A DNA stretch of 64,000 nucleotides, from assembly GCA_045596745.1 (NCBI GenBank), contig JAZODA010000016.1, forward strand, positions 1 through 64,000. The letters are read 5' to 3'. Of the stretch, positions 17,673 to 24,510 are shown piece after piece. Numbering within the stretch: position 1 is the stretch's first letter; each line of letters begins with the position of its first letter. The notes under the pieces were generated by a model that was not told the origin of the DNA, did no database searches, and saw nothing but the letters and a program-made list of their open reading frames with translations. Source of the stretch: RGIG3009 sp045596745 (lineage in GTDB: Bacteria > Bacillota > Clostridia > Oscillospirales > Acutalibacteraceae). Made by a program: the position numbers and the translations under genes.

Positions 17673-18097
17673 TACTGTTCACCATCCGTTTCTTCCTTGC
17701 AAACGAATTTGCACTTGATGGGCAGCTTGTTCGCTGCCAGACGCATAGCTTCACGAGCGGTCTCTTCCGGCACGCCGGCGATCTCGAACATGACGCGGCC
17801 GGGTTTCACAACGGCCACCCAGTACTCGGGAGAACCTTTACCGGAACCCATTCGGGTCTCGGCCGGCTTCTCGGTAACCGGCTTGTCGGGGAAGATCTTA
17901 ATCCAGACCTGACCGCCACGCTTGATGTAACGGGTCATAGCAATACGGGCTGCTTCAATCTGGTTGGACTTGATCCACGCGGGCTCAAGCGCGACCAAAC
18001 CGAATTCGCCGTGGCTGACCTTGTTGCCGCGAAGGGCCTTACCGGTAAGGCGGCCTCTCTGAACGCGGCGATGCTTAACTCTCTTAGGCAGCAGCAT
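17672..18097 (-). CDS. rplP: 50S ribosomal protein uL16
   Basis: This 141-residue protein begins MLLPKRVKHRRVQRGRLTGK; the ATG at 18097 overlaps the rpsC stop by one base. Conserved ARIAMTRYIKRGGQVWIKIF and MGSGKGSPEYWVAVVKPG segments identify uL16, which organises the A-site tRNA environment and assembles late. The open frame extends further upstream but lacks family similarity there. Confidence 0.98.
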   Translation of the reverse strand: MLLPKRVKHRRVQRGRLTGKALRGNKVSHGEFGLVALEPAWIKSNQIEAARIAMTRYIKRGGQVWIKIFPDKPVTEKPAETRMGSGKGSPEYWVAVVKPGRVMFEIAGVPEETAREAMRLAANKLPIKCKFVCKEETDGEQ

Positions 18098-18765
18098 TAT
18101 TTGCGGCCTCCTTCCCGACGGGGCTTCTGAACCGCACCGGCGAGAACCTCGCCGCGGTAAATCCACACTTTAACGCCGATACGGCCGTAGGTGGTGTTTG
18201 CCTCCGCAAAACCATAATCGATATCCGCACGCAGGGTCTGCAGCGGAATAGTGCCTTCGTGGTACTGCTCCACACGAGCAATTTCCGCACCGCCCAGACG
18301 GCCGGAAACCTGAGTCTTGATACCGCGAGCGCCCAACTTCATTGCGCGGCCGATGCACTGCTTCATCGCACGACGGAAGGAGACACGCTTCTCCAACTGC
18401 TGAGCGATGTTTTCGGCAACCAGCTGTGCGTTGACATCGGGGTTCTTGATCTCGACGATGTTGACCAGGGTGGTCTTGCCGAGCATCTTCTCGCAGGTCT
18501 GGCGGAGCTTTTCGATCTCAGCGCCGCCCTTACCGATCACCAGACCGGGCTTGGCACAATGGATGTTCACACGGACACGAGTCGCGTCGCGCTCGATCTC
18601 GATCTTCGAAATACCGGCGGCAAACAGCGTCTTCTTCAGATACTTGCGCAGGTTGTAGTCAGATACGATGGTATCGCCGATCTGATTCTTTTTCACGAAC
18701 CAGCGGGAATCCCAATCCTTGATCACGCCGACACGCAGGCCGTGGGGATTGACTTTCTGTCCCAT
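18097..18765 (-). CDS. rpsC: 30S ribosomal protein uS3
   Basis: This 222-residue protein starts at MGQKVNPHGLRVGVIKDWDS (ATG at 18765, behind AAGGAGGA). It has the KH domain with GLVIGKGGAEIEKL and the C-terminal domain found in all uS3 proteins. uS3 forms part of the mRNA entry tunnel and helicase activity. The in-frame upstream extension to 18948 is antisense to neither a motif nor a ribosome-binding site and was not used. Confidence 0.98.
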   Translation of the reverse strand: MGQKVNPHGLRVGVIKDWDSRWFVKKNQIGDTIVSDYNLRKYLKKTLFAAGISKIEIERDATRVRVNIHCAKPGLVIGKGGAEIEKLRQTCEKMLGKTTLVNIVEIKNPDVNAQLVAENIAQQLEKRVSFRRAMKQCIGRAMKLGARGIKTQVSGRLGGAEIARVEQYHEGTIPLQTLRADIDYGFAEANTTYGRIGVKVWIYRGEVLAGAVQKPRREGGRK

Positions 18766-18781
18766 AATTCTCCTCCTTCGC

Positions 18782-19117
18782 TTATTCCTTTTCCTTGAGC
18801 ACAAGGGTGATGTGTGAAGTTCTCTTTTCGATGCGGAACGCACGACCCTGAGCTCTCGGACGAATACGCTTGAGAATCGGACCGGGGCAGACAAAGCATT
18901 CGGAAACAACCAGATTGTTCTTATCCATGTTAAAGTTGTTTTCCGCATTGGCTACCGCGGATTTGATCAGCTTCTCAACAGGCTCACCCGCAGCCTTGGG
19001 GATGTTGTGTGCAATCGCGAGCGCGACATCAACCGGTTTGTTGCGGATGAGGTCGAGAACGATCTTAACTTTGCGAGGGGACATACGGACGTAGGTTACT
19101 TGCGCCCTTGCTTCCAT
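18782..19117 (-). CDS. rplV: 50S ribosomal protein uL22
   Basis: This 111-residue protein has YVRMSPRKVKIVLDLIRNKP at the start and the long beta-hairpin region (GPILKRIRPRAQGRAFRIEK) that lines the peptide exit tunnel. Mutations in this hairpin are known to affect macrolide binding in other species. Confidence 0.98.
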   Translation of the reverse strand: MEARAQVTYVRMSPRKVKIVLDLIRNKPVDVALAIAHNIPKAAGEPVEKLIKSAVANAENNFNMDKNNLVVSECFVCPGPILKRIRPRAQGRAFRIEKRTSHITLVLKEKE

Positions 19118-19140
19118 AACGTTTCTCTCCTTTCAGCCGC

Positions 19141-19413
19141 TTACTTCGTGGTTTTGGAACCGACATGACCGCGGAAGGTACGGGTCGGGGCGAACTCGCC
19201 CAGCTTGTGACCGACCATATCCTCGGTAACATATACCGGCACATGCTTGCGTCCGTCATGCACCGCGATGGTGTGACCGACGAAATCCGGGAAGATGGTG
19301 GAGGCGCGGCTCCACGTCTTGAGGATGCGCTTCTCCCCGGCCTTGTTCATTTCCTGAATCCTTTTCAACAGAACAGGCTGTACGAAAGGACCCTTCTTTA
19401 CGCTTCTACCCAT
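19141..19413 (-). CDS. rpsS: 30S ribosomal protein uS19
   Basis: This 90-residue protein begins MGRSVKKGPFVQPVLLKRIQ and contains the family pattern VTEDMVGHKLGEFAPTRTFR. It lies in the 30S head near uS13. Confidence 0.98.
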   Translation of the reverse strand: MGRSVKKGPFVQPVLLKRIQEMNKAGEKRILKTWSRASTIFPDFVGHTIAVHDGRKHVPVYVTEDMVGHKLGEFAPTRTFRGHVGSKTTK

Positions 19414-19433
19414 AAAAATGAATCTCCTTTCGC

Positions 19434-20264
19434 TTACTTACCGTTGCGGCGCTTCACGATGAACTTATCGGAGGCCTTGTGGTTCTTGCGGGTCTTGTAA
19501 CCCAGCGCCGGCTTACCCCACGGGGTGACCGGGCCCGGACGACCGATGGGGGACTTACCTTCACCACCACCGTGCGGGTGATCGCAGGGGTTCATGACGG
19601 AACCGCGCACCGTCGGACGCCAGCCCATGTGACGCTTACGACCGGCCTTACCGATCTTGACGTTCTCATGGTCGAGGTTGCCGACCTGGCCAACAGTTGC
19701 CATGCAGTTCAGCGGGATGTTGCGCATCTCGCCGGAGGGCAGACGGATCATAGCAAGGTTGTTTTCCTTACCGACCAGCTGCGCCATAACACCGGCGGCA
19801 CGAGCAAGCTGAGCACCCTTACCGGGGTACATCTCTACGTTGTGGATGAACGTACCGGTGGGGATGTTCATCAGCGGCAGAGCGTTGCCGGGCTTGATAT
19901 CCGCATCGGCGCCCGCGGAGATGGTATCACCAACGGACAGACCCTGCGGAGCAACGATGTAGCGCTTCTCGCCATCTTCGTACTGCACCAGAGCGATGTT
20001 CGCGCTGCGGTTGGGATCGTACTCCAGGGTCAGGACCGTGGCGTTACCCAGCTTGTTGCGCTTGAAGTCGATGATGCGGTACTTACGGCGGTTACCGCCG
20101 CCACGATGGCGGACGGTGATTCGGCCGTAGCTGTTACGACCGGACTTTTTCTCCAGAGGAGCCAACAGGCTCTTCTCCGGCTCCACCTTGGACAGACCGC
20201 TGTAATCCAGAACGGACATACCGCGGCGACCCGGTGTCGTCGGTTTATAAAGTTTCGTAGCCAT
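19434..20264 (-). CDS. rplB: 50S ribosomal protein uL2
   Basis: This 276-residue protein has the KLYKPTTPGRRGMSVLDYSG start and the GSVMNPCDHPHGGGEGKSPI loop next to the peptidyl-transferase centre; the His in DHPHGG is conserved. The ATG at 20264 has AGGAGA about 9 nt upstream, whereas a GTG three codons earlier touches that site directly and was rejected. A 105-bp spacer with a hairpin separates it from rplW. Confidence 0.98.
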   Translation of the reverse strand: MATKLYKPTTPGRRGMSVLDYSGLSKVEPEKSLLAPLEKKSGRNSYGRITVRHRGGGNRRKYRIIDFKRNKLGNATVLTLEYDPNRSANIALVQYEDGEKRYIVAPQGLSVGDTISAGADADIKPGNALPLMNIPTGTFIHNVEMYPGKGAQLARAAGVMAQLVGKENNLAMIRLPSGEMRNIPLNCMATVGQVGNLDHENVKIGKAGRKRHMGWRPTVRGSVMNPCDHPHGGGEGKSPIGRPGPVTPWGKPALGYKTRKNHKASDKFIVKRRNGK

Positions 20265-20294
20265 TCGATTCACTCTCCTATTTCTTGGCTTAGC

Positions 20295-20332
20295 GGGGCA
20301 CGGCCGCTCCTCCTCTTTGGGAGGTGTGCCCC
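20295..20332 (-). other. Stem-loop in the rplW-rplB spacer
   Basis: GGGGCAC (20295-20301) pairs with GTGCCCC (20326-20332), and CCTC/GAGG can pair inside. No U-run follows on the minus strand. It resembles the other extended spacers of the operon that hold hairpins. Confidence 0.5.
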
Positions 20333-20369
20333 ATACATTGCCCGACCTTCGTTTCTTCCGGTCGTCTGA

Positions 20370-20660
20370 TTAGAACATACCGTCGAAGAACTCGATGGTC
20401 TTGGAGTCGGCCTTCAGCGTGATGATGGCTTTCTTCCAATCGGAAGTGTAGCCCACGTTGCGACCCATGCGGCGCTGATGACCCTTCATGCTGATGGTGT
20501 TGACCTTGTCGACCTTAACGCCGAAGATCTCTTCCACAGCCTTCGCGATCTCAATTTTGTTGGCGCGATTGTCCACGCGGAAGGTGTACTTCTTCTCCGG
20601 CAGCATCGACACCGCTTTTTCGGTAATGACAGGCGCGAGAATGATATCACGTGCGTTCAT
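20370..20660 (-). CDS. rplW: 50S ribosomal protein uL23
   Basis: This 96-residue protein begins MNARDIILAPVITEKAVSML and has YTFRVDNRANKIEIAKAVEE, typical of uL23. It sits at the exit tunnel and docks trigger factor and SRP. Its ATG overlaps the rplD stop by one base. Confidence 0.98.
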   Translation of the reverse strand: MNARDIILAPVITEKAVSMLPEKKYTFRVDNRANKIEIAKAVEEIFGVKVDKVNTISMKGHQRRMGRNVGYTSDWKKAIITLKADSKTIEFFDGMF

Positions 20661-21283
20661 TATGCGTACACCTCCTCGATCTTAGCAACGGCATCTTTCA
20701 CCACGATGAAGGTATCGCAGTTGAGGATGTCGTACACATTCAGGGTGTTGACCAGAGCGGTCTTCACACCGGGAATGTTGCGGGCGGACAGGACAGCCTT
20801 CTCGTCCTTCTCAGGAAGAACGATGAGCACCTTTTTCTTGGCTTCGAGAGCGCACAGCATCTCAGCCACAGTCTTGGTGCGGATGGACTCGAGCGTCAGC
20901 TCATCCAGAACCAGCATCTCACCATTCTGCACCTTGGAGGAGAACGCCGACTTCAGAGCGAGGCGGCGAACCTTCTTCGGCAGCACGTAGGTGTAGCTAC
21001 GCGGCTTCGGGCCGAGGGCGATACCACCGTGCGTCCACTGAGGAGAACGGGTGGAACCCTGACGAGCGTGGCCGGTACCCTTCTGTCTCCAGGGCTTGCG
21101 GCCACCGCCGCTCACCTCGGAACGGGTAAGGGTGGACTGAGTACCCTGGCGCTGATTAGCCAGATAGTTGACAACGGCGCTGTGCAGCACGGTGGCGTTG
21201 GGAGCGATACCGAAGATAGCATCGGACAGCTCCATGGTGCCGGTCTGCTTGCCGGTCATGTCAAAAGTAGAAACAGTAGCCAT
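20660..21283 (-). CDS. rplD: 50S ribosomal protein uL4
   Basis: This 207-residue protein contains the exit-tunnel loop GGGRKPWRQKGTGHARQGST. In gammaproteobacteria uL4 represses its own operon by binding the S10 leader; whether that holds here is unknown, but the operon has a long structured leader. Confidence 0.98.
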   Translation of the reverse strand: MATVSTFDMTGKQTGTMELSDAIFGIAPNATVLHSAVVNYLANQRQGTQSTLTRSEVSGGGRKPWRQKGTGHARQGSTRSPQWTHGGIALGPKPRSYTYVLPKKVRRLALKSAFSSKVQNGEMLVLDELTLESIRTKTVAEMLCALEAKKKVLIVLPEKDEKAVLSARNIPGVKTALVNTLNVYDILNCDTFIVVKDAVAKIEEVYA

Positions 21284-21301
21284 GATAATTTCCTCCTTCC
21301 C

Positions 21302-21931
21302 TTACGCCTTCACGGAATCGGAGATCAGGACCAGGCCGCCACGGGGGCCGGGAACCGCGCCTTTAACAGCGATCAGATTGTTCTCCGCATCAACTTTCAC
21401 GACCGTGAGGTTCTGAACGGTCACGCGCTCAGCGCCCAGGTGACCGGCGCCCTTCATGCCTTTGAAGACACGAGCGGGGTCGATAACACCCTGCGAACCG
21501 GAGTGGCGAGCCACAGGACCGGTACCGTGGGTTTCCTTCAGGCGGCTGTGGTTCCAGCGCTTGATAACGCCGGCGTAACCCTTACCCTTGCTCACGCCGA
21601 CAACGTCAACCGCGTCGCCGTTAGCAAAAGCGTCTGCCTTGACGATGTCGCCCACATTGTAAGCGTCGCAATCGTCGAAGCGGAACTCGCGAAGGATTTT
21701 CTTGGGAGCAACGTCCGCTTTGTCAAAGTGGCCCTTCATGGGCTTGTTGACATTCTGGAGCTTTGCCTCACCGAAACCGAGCTGCACCGCAGTGTAGCCA
21801 TCGTTCTCGGCGGTTTTCTTCTGAACAACGACGCAGGGGCCGGCCTCAATGACCGTAACCGGAACGACATTGCCCTTTTCGTCGAAGATCTGCGTCATGC
21901 CGACCTTCTTACCGATGATGCCTTTTTGCAT
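21302..21931 (-). CDS. rplC: 50S ribosomal protein uL3
   Basis: This 209-residue protein begins MQKGIIGKKVGMTQIFDEKG and contains GKGYAGVIKRWNHSRLKETH and GSQGVIDPARVFKGMKGAGH, both typical of uL3. One of the first proteins to bind 23S rRNA, it reaches to the peptidyl-transferase centre. An 87-bp spacer with a hairpin separates it from rpsJ. Confidence 0.98.
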   Translation of the reverse strand: MQKGIIGKKVGMTQIFDEKGNVVPVTVIEAGPCVVVQKKTAENDGYTAVQLGFGEAKLQNVNKPMKGHFDKADVAPKKILREFRFDDCDAYNVGDIVKADAFANGDAVDVVGVSKGKGYAGVIKRWNHSRLKETHGTGPVARHSGSQGVIDPARVFKGMKGAGHLGAERVTVQNLTVVKVDAENNLIAVKGAVPGPRGGLVLISDSVKA

Positions 21932-21954
21932 TGTCTATACCTCCTTGGTTATTG

Positions 21955-21970
21955 GTTCCCATTTGGGAAC
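21955..21970 (-). other. Stem-loop in the rpsJ-rplC spacer
   Basis: GTTCCCA-TT-TGGGAAC forms a 7-bp inverted repeat in the 87-bp gap, 24 bp upstream of the rplC start. There is no U-run on the minus strand. Confidence 0.45.
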
Positions 21971-22018
21971 ATGACCTCGCTGGAATGGAACCGAAGGTTT
22001 CCCTTCGTCAAACCGGCA

Positions 22019-22330
22019 TTACAGTTTGATTTCGATTTCCACGCCGGCGGGGAGTTCAAGGCCCATAAGAGCCTCGACCGTTTTGTTCGAGGGCCGCAGG
22101 ATGTCGATCAAGCGCTTGTGCGTACGGGATTCGAACTGTTCGCGGGAATCCTTGTACTTGTGCACAGCACGCAGGATGGTGACAACTTCCTTTTCCGTCG
22201 GGAGCGGCACCGGGCCAGACACGCGAGCGCCGGTACGGCGAGCGGTCTCCACGATCTTCTCGGCGGACTGGTCCACCAGCTGATGATCGTAACCCTTAAT
22301 ACGAATACGGATCTTTTCTTTGACTGCCAC
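22019..22330 (-). CDS. rpsJ: 30S ribosomal protein uS10
   Basis: This 103-residue protein has RIRIKGYDHQLVDQSAEKIV and VHKYKDSREQFESRTHKRLI, typical of uS10, which also acts as NusE in transcription antitermination. It is the first gene of the 31-gene superoperon. Translation starts at a GTG (22330) with AGGAGG 9 nt upstream. Confidence 0.98.
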   Translation of the reverse strand: MAVKEKIRIRIKGYDHQLVDQSAEKIVETARRTGARVSGPVPLPTEKEVVTILRAVHKYKDSREQFESRTHKRLIDILRPSNKTVEALMGLELPAGVEIEIKL

Positions 22331-22695
22331 TGAAAAACGCCTCCTTAAATTTGTTTAGTTGGCGGGCGACGCCAAAACCGCACACTCTGCCGGGTGTTCC
22401 CACACCGGCGTTTTAAAAACCGGATACTTGTTTGGGTTCCAAGCTCCGGGTGCGATGTAAGCGTCTTGAACAAGACTGTGCCAGACTTGCGCCGCAAGTA
22501 CGCAAAGACAGTGTGCAACTCACCGTCCGTGGGAGTCTGACTCTTACAGCTATTCCTGTCGCCCGGTTTGAAATCGGACATGCTCGGCGGAAAAACCGAC
22601 CTGTTGCTAGGTCGCAACCTCCCGCGTCATCGCTTGTTGTGCAGTCCGCACGACCGCAAAAAGGGCGCAAAATGCCCCACTTTCCATAATCGTGC
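22331..22695 (-). ncRNA. Structured 5' leader of the S10 superoperon, about 365 nt
   Basis: No gene is evident between the S10 promoter and the rpsJ start. The transcript would contain a series of inverted repeats: CGACCT/AGGTCG (22597-22614), ACTTGC/GCAAGT (22485-22499), GTCTTG/CAAGAC (22463-22476), GGTGT/ACACC (22393-22406), plus GTGC/GCAC and GGGC/GCCC near the 5' end. This much structure suggests an autoregulatory r-protein leader, but I cannot assign it to a known class. The short open frames within it show no family similarity. Confidence 0.6.
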
Positions 22696-22701
22696 CTTGC
22701 T

Positions 22702-22730
22702 ATTGTACTGCAACCATCAGGAAAAATCAA
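22702..22730 (-). promoter_or_regulatory. Promoter of the ribosomal superoperon
   Basis: Minus-strand TTGATT (22725-22730), a 17-bp spacer and TACAAT (22702-22707) match a sigma-A promoter. It lies about 370 bp upstream of rpsJ. The AT-rich stretch at 22731-22796, between this promoter and the araC-type gene, contains no recognisable gene and may act as an UP-like element. Confidence 0.8.
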
Positions 22731-22796
22731 GTGTTTTTTGAAATTTTTTTGAAAAATTTTTCTATTTATACCTTATTATATATAAGGGCAGTTCCG

Positions 22797-23621
22797 CTAC
22801 CGCTCCGAACGGTATTCCCGACGGTATTCGGCAGGAGTCAACGCATACTGCTTTCGGAACAATCGGGCGAAATGTCCCGTCTCCTGCAAACCCACCTGTT
22901 CCATAATTTCCGCCACCGAAAGGTCAGTTTCCTCCAACAGCCGCTTAGCCGCCTCCATACGGCGCTCCACCACATACCGCGCCGGCGTCTGTCCGGTACG
23001 CCCACGGAAATAACGGATGAAGTGGGTCGGATGCAGATGACACCGCGCCGCCAGCTCCTCGTTGCTCAGACGCTCCGACAGATGCTCGTGGATATACGCG
23101 AGCAGGTTCTGCAGCCGCTCTTCATCCTCGCCGCCCACCAACACCTCTTCCCCATGCGCCACATGAATATACCGCGCCAGCAGCGACAAGAGGTGCGCTT
23201 TCGCGTTGAGGCGATCCTCCAGACGGTCGCTGCTGTTAGCGGCAGTCAAGCGGCGGAACAACTCGTTCGACACGTCATCCTTTTCCACGTGTACCATAAA
23301 CGGCAGATGCAGCAGCTGCGCCACATCGGCGTTGGGATACAAATCGAAATGAATCCAATACTTCTGCATCGTCTCTCCGGGGATGTGGCTGTACTTGTGC
23401 CGCGTGCCGGCAGGAATGAAAAACCAAGACCCTGCCTCACCGACATACTCCGTCCCATCCACCGTAATACGGCAACGGCCACCGGTGATGTAGTAAAACT
23501 TATTTTGCACAAACGTATGCTCTTTGTACTTCCATTCTTCATCGGCACCGAGCGAGAATGCGCCACCGAGGTGACACACCACGTTCATATTGGCAAAATA
23601 TACGTCCTGTAAGTATGCCAT
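22797..23621 (-). CDS. AraC-family transcriptional regulator with cupin sensor
   Basis: This 274-residue protein has an N-terminal cupin-like ligand-binding half (AGSWFFIPAGTRHKYSHIPG and FYYITGGRCRITVDG) and a C-terminal pair of helix-turn-helix motifs (LSNEELAARCHLHPTHFIRY; DLSVAEIMEQVGLQETGHFA) ending in the family tail LTPAEYRREY. The ATG at 23621 has AAGGG upstream; a GTG three codons earlier is possible. It is divergent from a creatininase-family gene and a putative glycosidase, which it probably controls in response to a sugar-like ligand. I see no clear terminator behind it before the S10 promoter. Confidence 0.9.
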   Translation of the reverse strand: MAYLQDVYFANMNVVCHLGGAFSLGADEEWKYKEHTFVQNKFYYITGGRCRITVDGTEYVGEAGSWFFIPAGTRHKYSHIPGETMQKYWIHFDLYPNADVAQLLHLPFMVHVEKDDVSNELFRRLTAANSSDRLEDRLNAKAHLLSLLARYIHVAHGEEVLVGGEDEERLQNLLAYIHEHLSERLSNEELAARCHLHPTHFIRYFRGRTGQTPARYVVERRMEAAKRLLEETDLSVAEIMEQVGLQETGHFARLFRKQYALTPAEYRREYRSER

Positions 23622-23702
23622 TATTATCACCCTTTTTAAAACGCGCTAATTTTATACCCTTAATATGTAACCTCGGGTCTTTCCTTTTGATTGTAACAGA
23701 GG

Positions 23703-23727
23703 TATACTGAACTTGTCAATATGACAA
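23703..23727 (+). promoter_or_regulatory. Promoter -10 and 15-bp palindromic operator
   Basis: TATACT (23703-23708) is a good -10 but its -35 is weak. Starting 5 bp later is TTGTCA-ATA-TGACAA (23713-23727), a perfect inverted repeat overlapping the expected transcription start. The position suits a repressor or regulator site controlling the hydrolase pair. Confidence 0.55.
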
Positions 23728-23748
23728 ACAAGAAAGGTTGGTATCGTT

Positions 23749-24510
23749 ATGAGCAGCATTGAATACGCCTACACCTACCCCCGCGAACTGGAAAAAGCCA
23801 AGGCCGAGCAGTGGCCGATTCTCATCCCTGTGGGAACGATGGAATACCACTCTGCGCACTGCCCCTTCGGCTGTGACACTATGACCGCGATGGGTATCGT
23901 AAATGAAATCGCCAAGAAAATCGATTGTGTGATTATGCCTCCCGTATGGTACGGCGCCGCCAGCTACGCGGTTGCAGGCCCCGAAAAGAACAGCATTCAC
24001 GTCGACTGTGACACGCTGGAGCAGTATATGTACTGCATCCTGAAGTCACTGTTCAAGGCAGGCTTCACGCGCAATATCCACATCTTCATCTGCCACCAGA
24101 CCGAAGACTACAATCCGCAGTCGCTGGCGTGTATGAAAGCTGCTCGCAAGCTGATTTTTGAATATCTCGAAGAAACCGGCGGCAACGGCTGGTGGGGCAA
24201 CAACGAAAACGCCGAATTCTATTCGCAGCTCTTCGAAAAGGACAACCCCTGGAACTGGATTCGCACCCACGGCCCGCTGAAAAACAGACGCGAGTACCTC
24301 AATGAGTTTAAAGGCGACCATGCCGGCAAGTGGGAATGCTCGAATTTGGAAGCTGCGTTCCCCGGCTCTATCAAGCTGGAGCGCCTGGCGGAAACCGACG
24401 ACTGGTTTGCCCAGAGCGCCTCCGAAATGGACGTCGAAATCGGCAAGCGCTGGCTTGCCGCCCGCGTCAGACATTTCCTTGAAGAGATCGGACGGGGTGA
24501 CTTATGCTGA
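23749..24510 (+). CDS. Creatininase-family amidohydrolase
   Basis: This 253-residue protein matches the creatininase fold: ILIPVGTMEYHSAHCPFGCD carries the Glu, His and Asp metal ligands seen in the family, and GDHAGKWECSNLEAAFP corresponds to the HAGxxETS motif. The usual NGHGGN segment is altered to ICHQTEDYN, so the substrate is unlikely to be creatinine. Family members hydrolyse cyclic amides and also 3-keto-inositol rings, the latter attractive here given the neighbouring glycosidase and AraC regulator, but this is inference. The stop overlaps the next gene by 7 bp. Confidence 0.85.
   Translation: MSSIEYAYTYPRELEKAKAEQWPILIPVGTMEYHSAHCPFGCDTMTAMGIVNEIAKKIDCVIMPPVWYGAASYAVAGPEKNSIHVDCDTLEQYMYCILKSLFKAGFTRNIHIFICHQTEDYNPQSLACMKAARKLIFEYLEETGGNGWWGNNENAEFYSQLFEKDNPWNWIRTHGPLKNRREYLNEFKGDHAGKWECSNLEAAFPGSIKLERLAETDDWFAQSASEMDVEIGKRWLAARVRHFLEEIGRGDLC

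Noticed and set aside
8287..20332. Intra-operon hairpins as terminators
   Set aside because: None is followed by a U-run on the transcribed strand and downstream genes are essential parts of the same operon.
22345..22730. Short open frames in the S10 leader as genes
   Set aside because: They lack ribosome-binding sites and similarity, and lie inside a leader full of inverted repeats.
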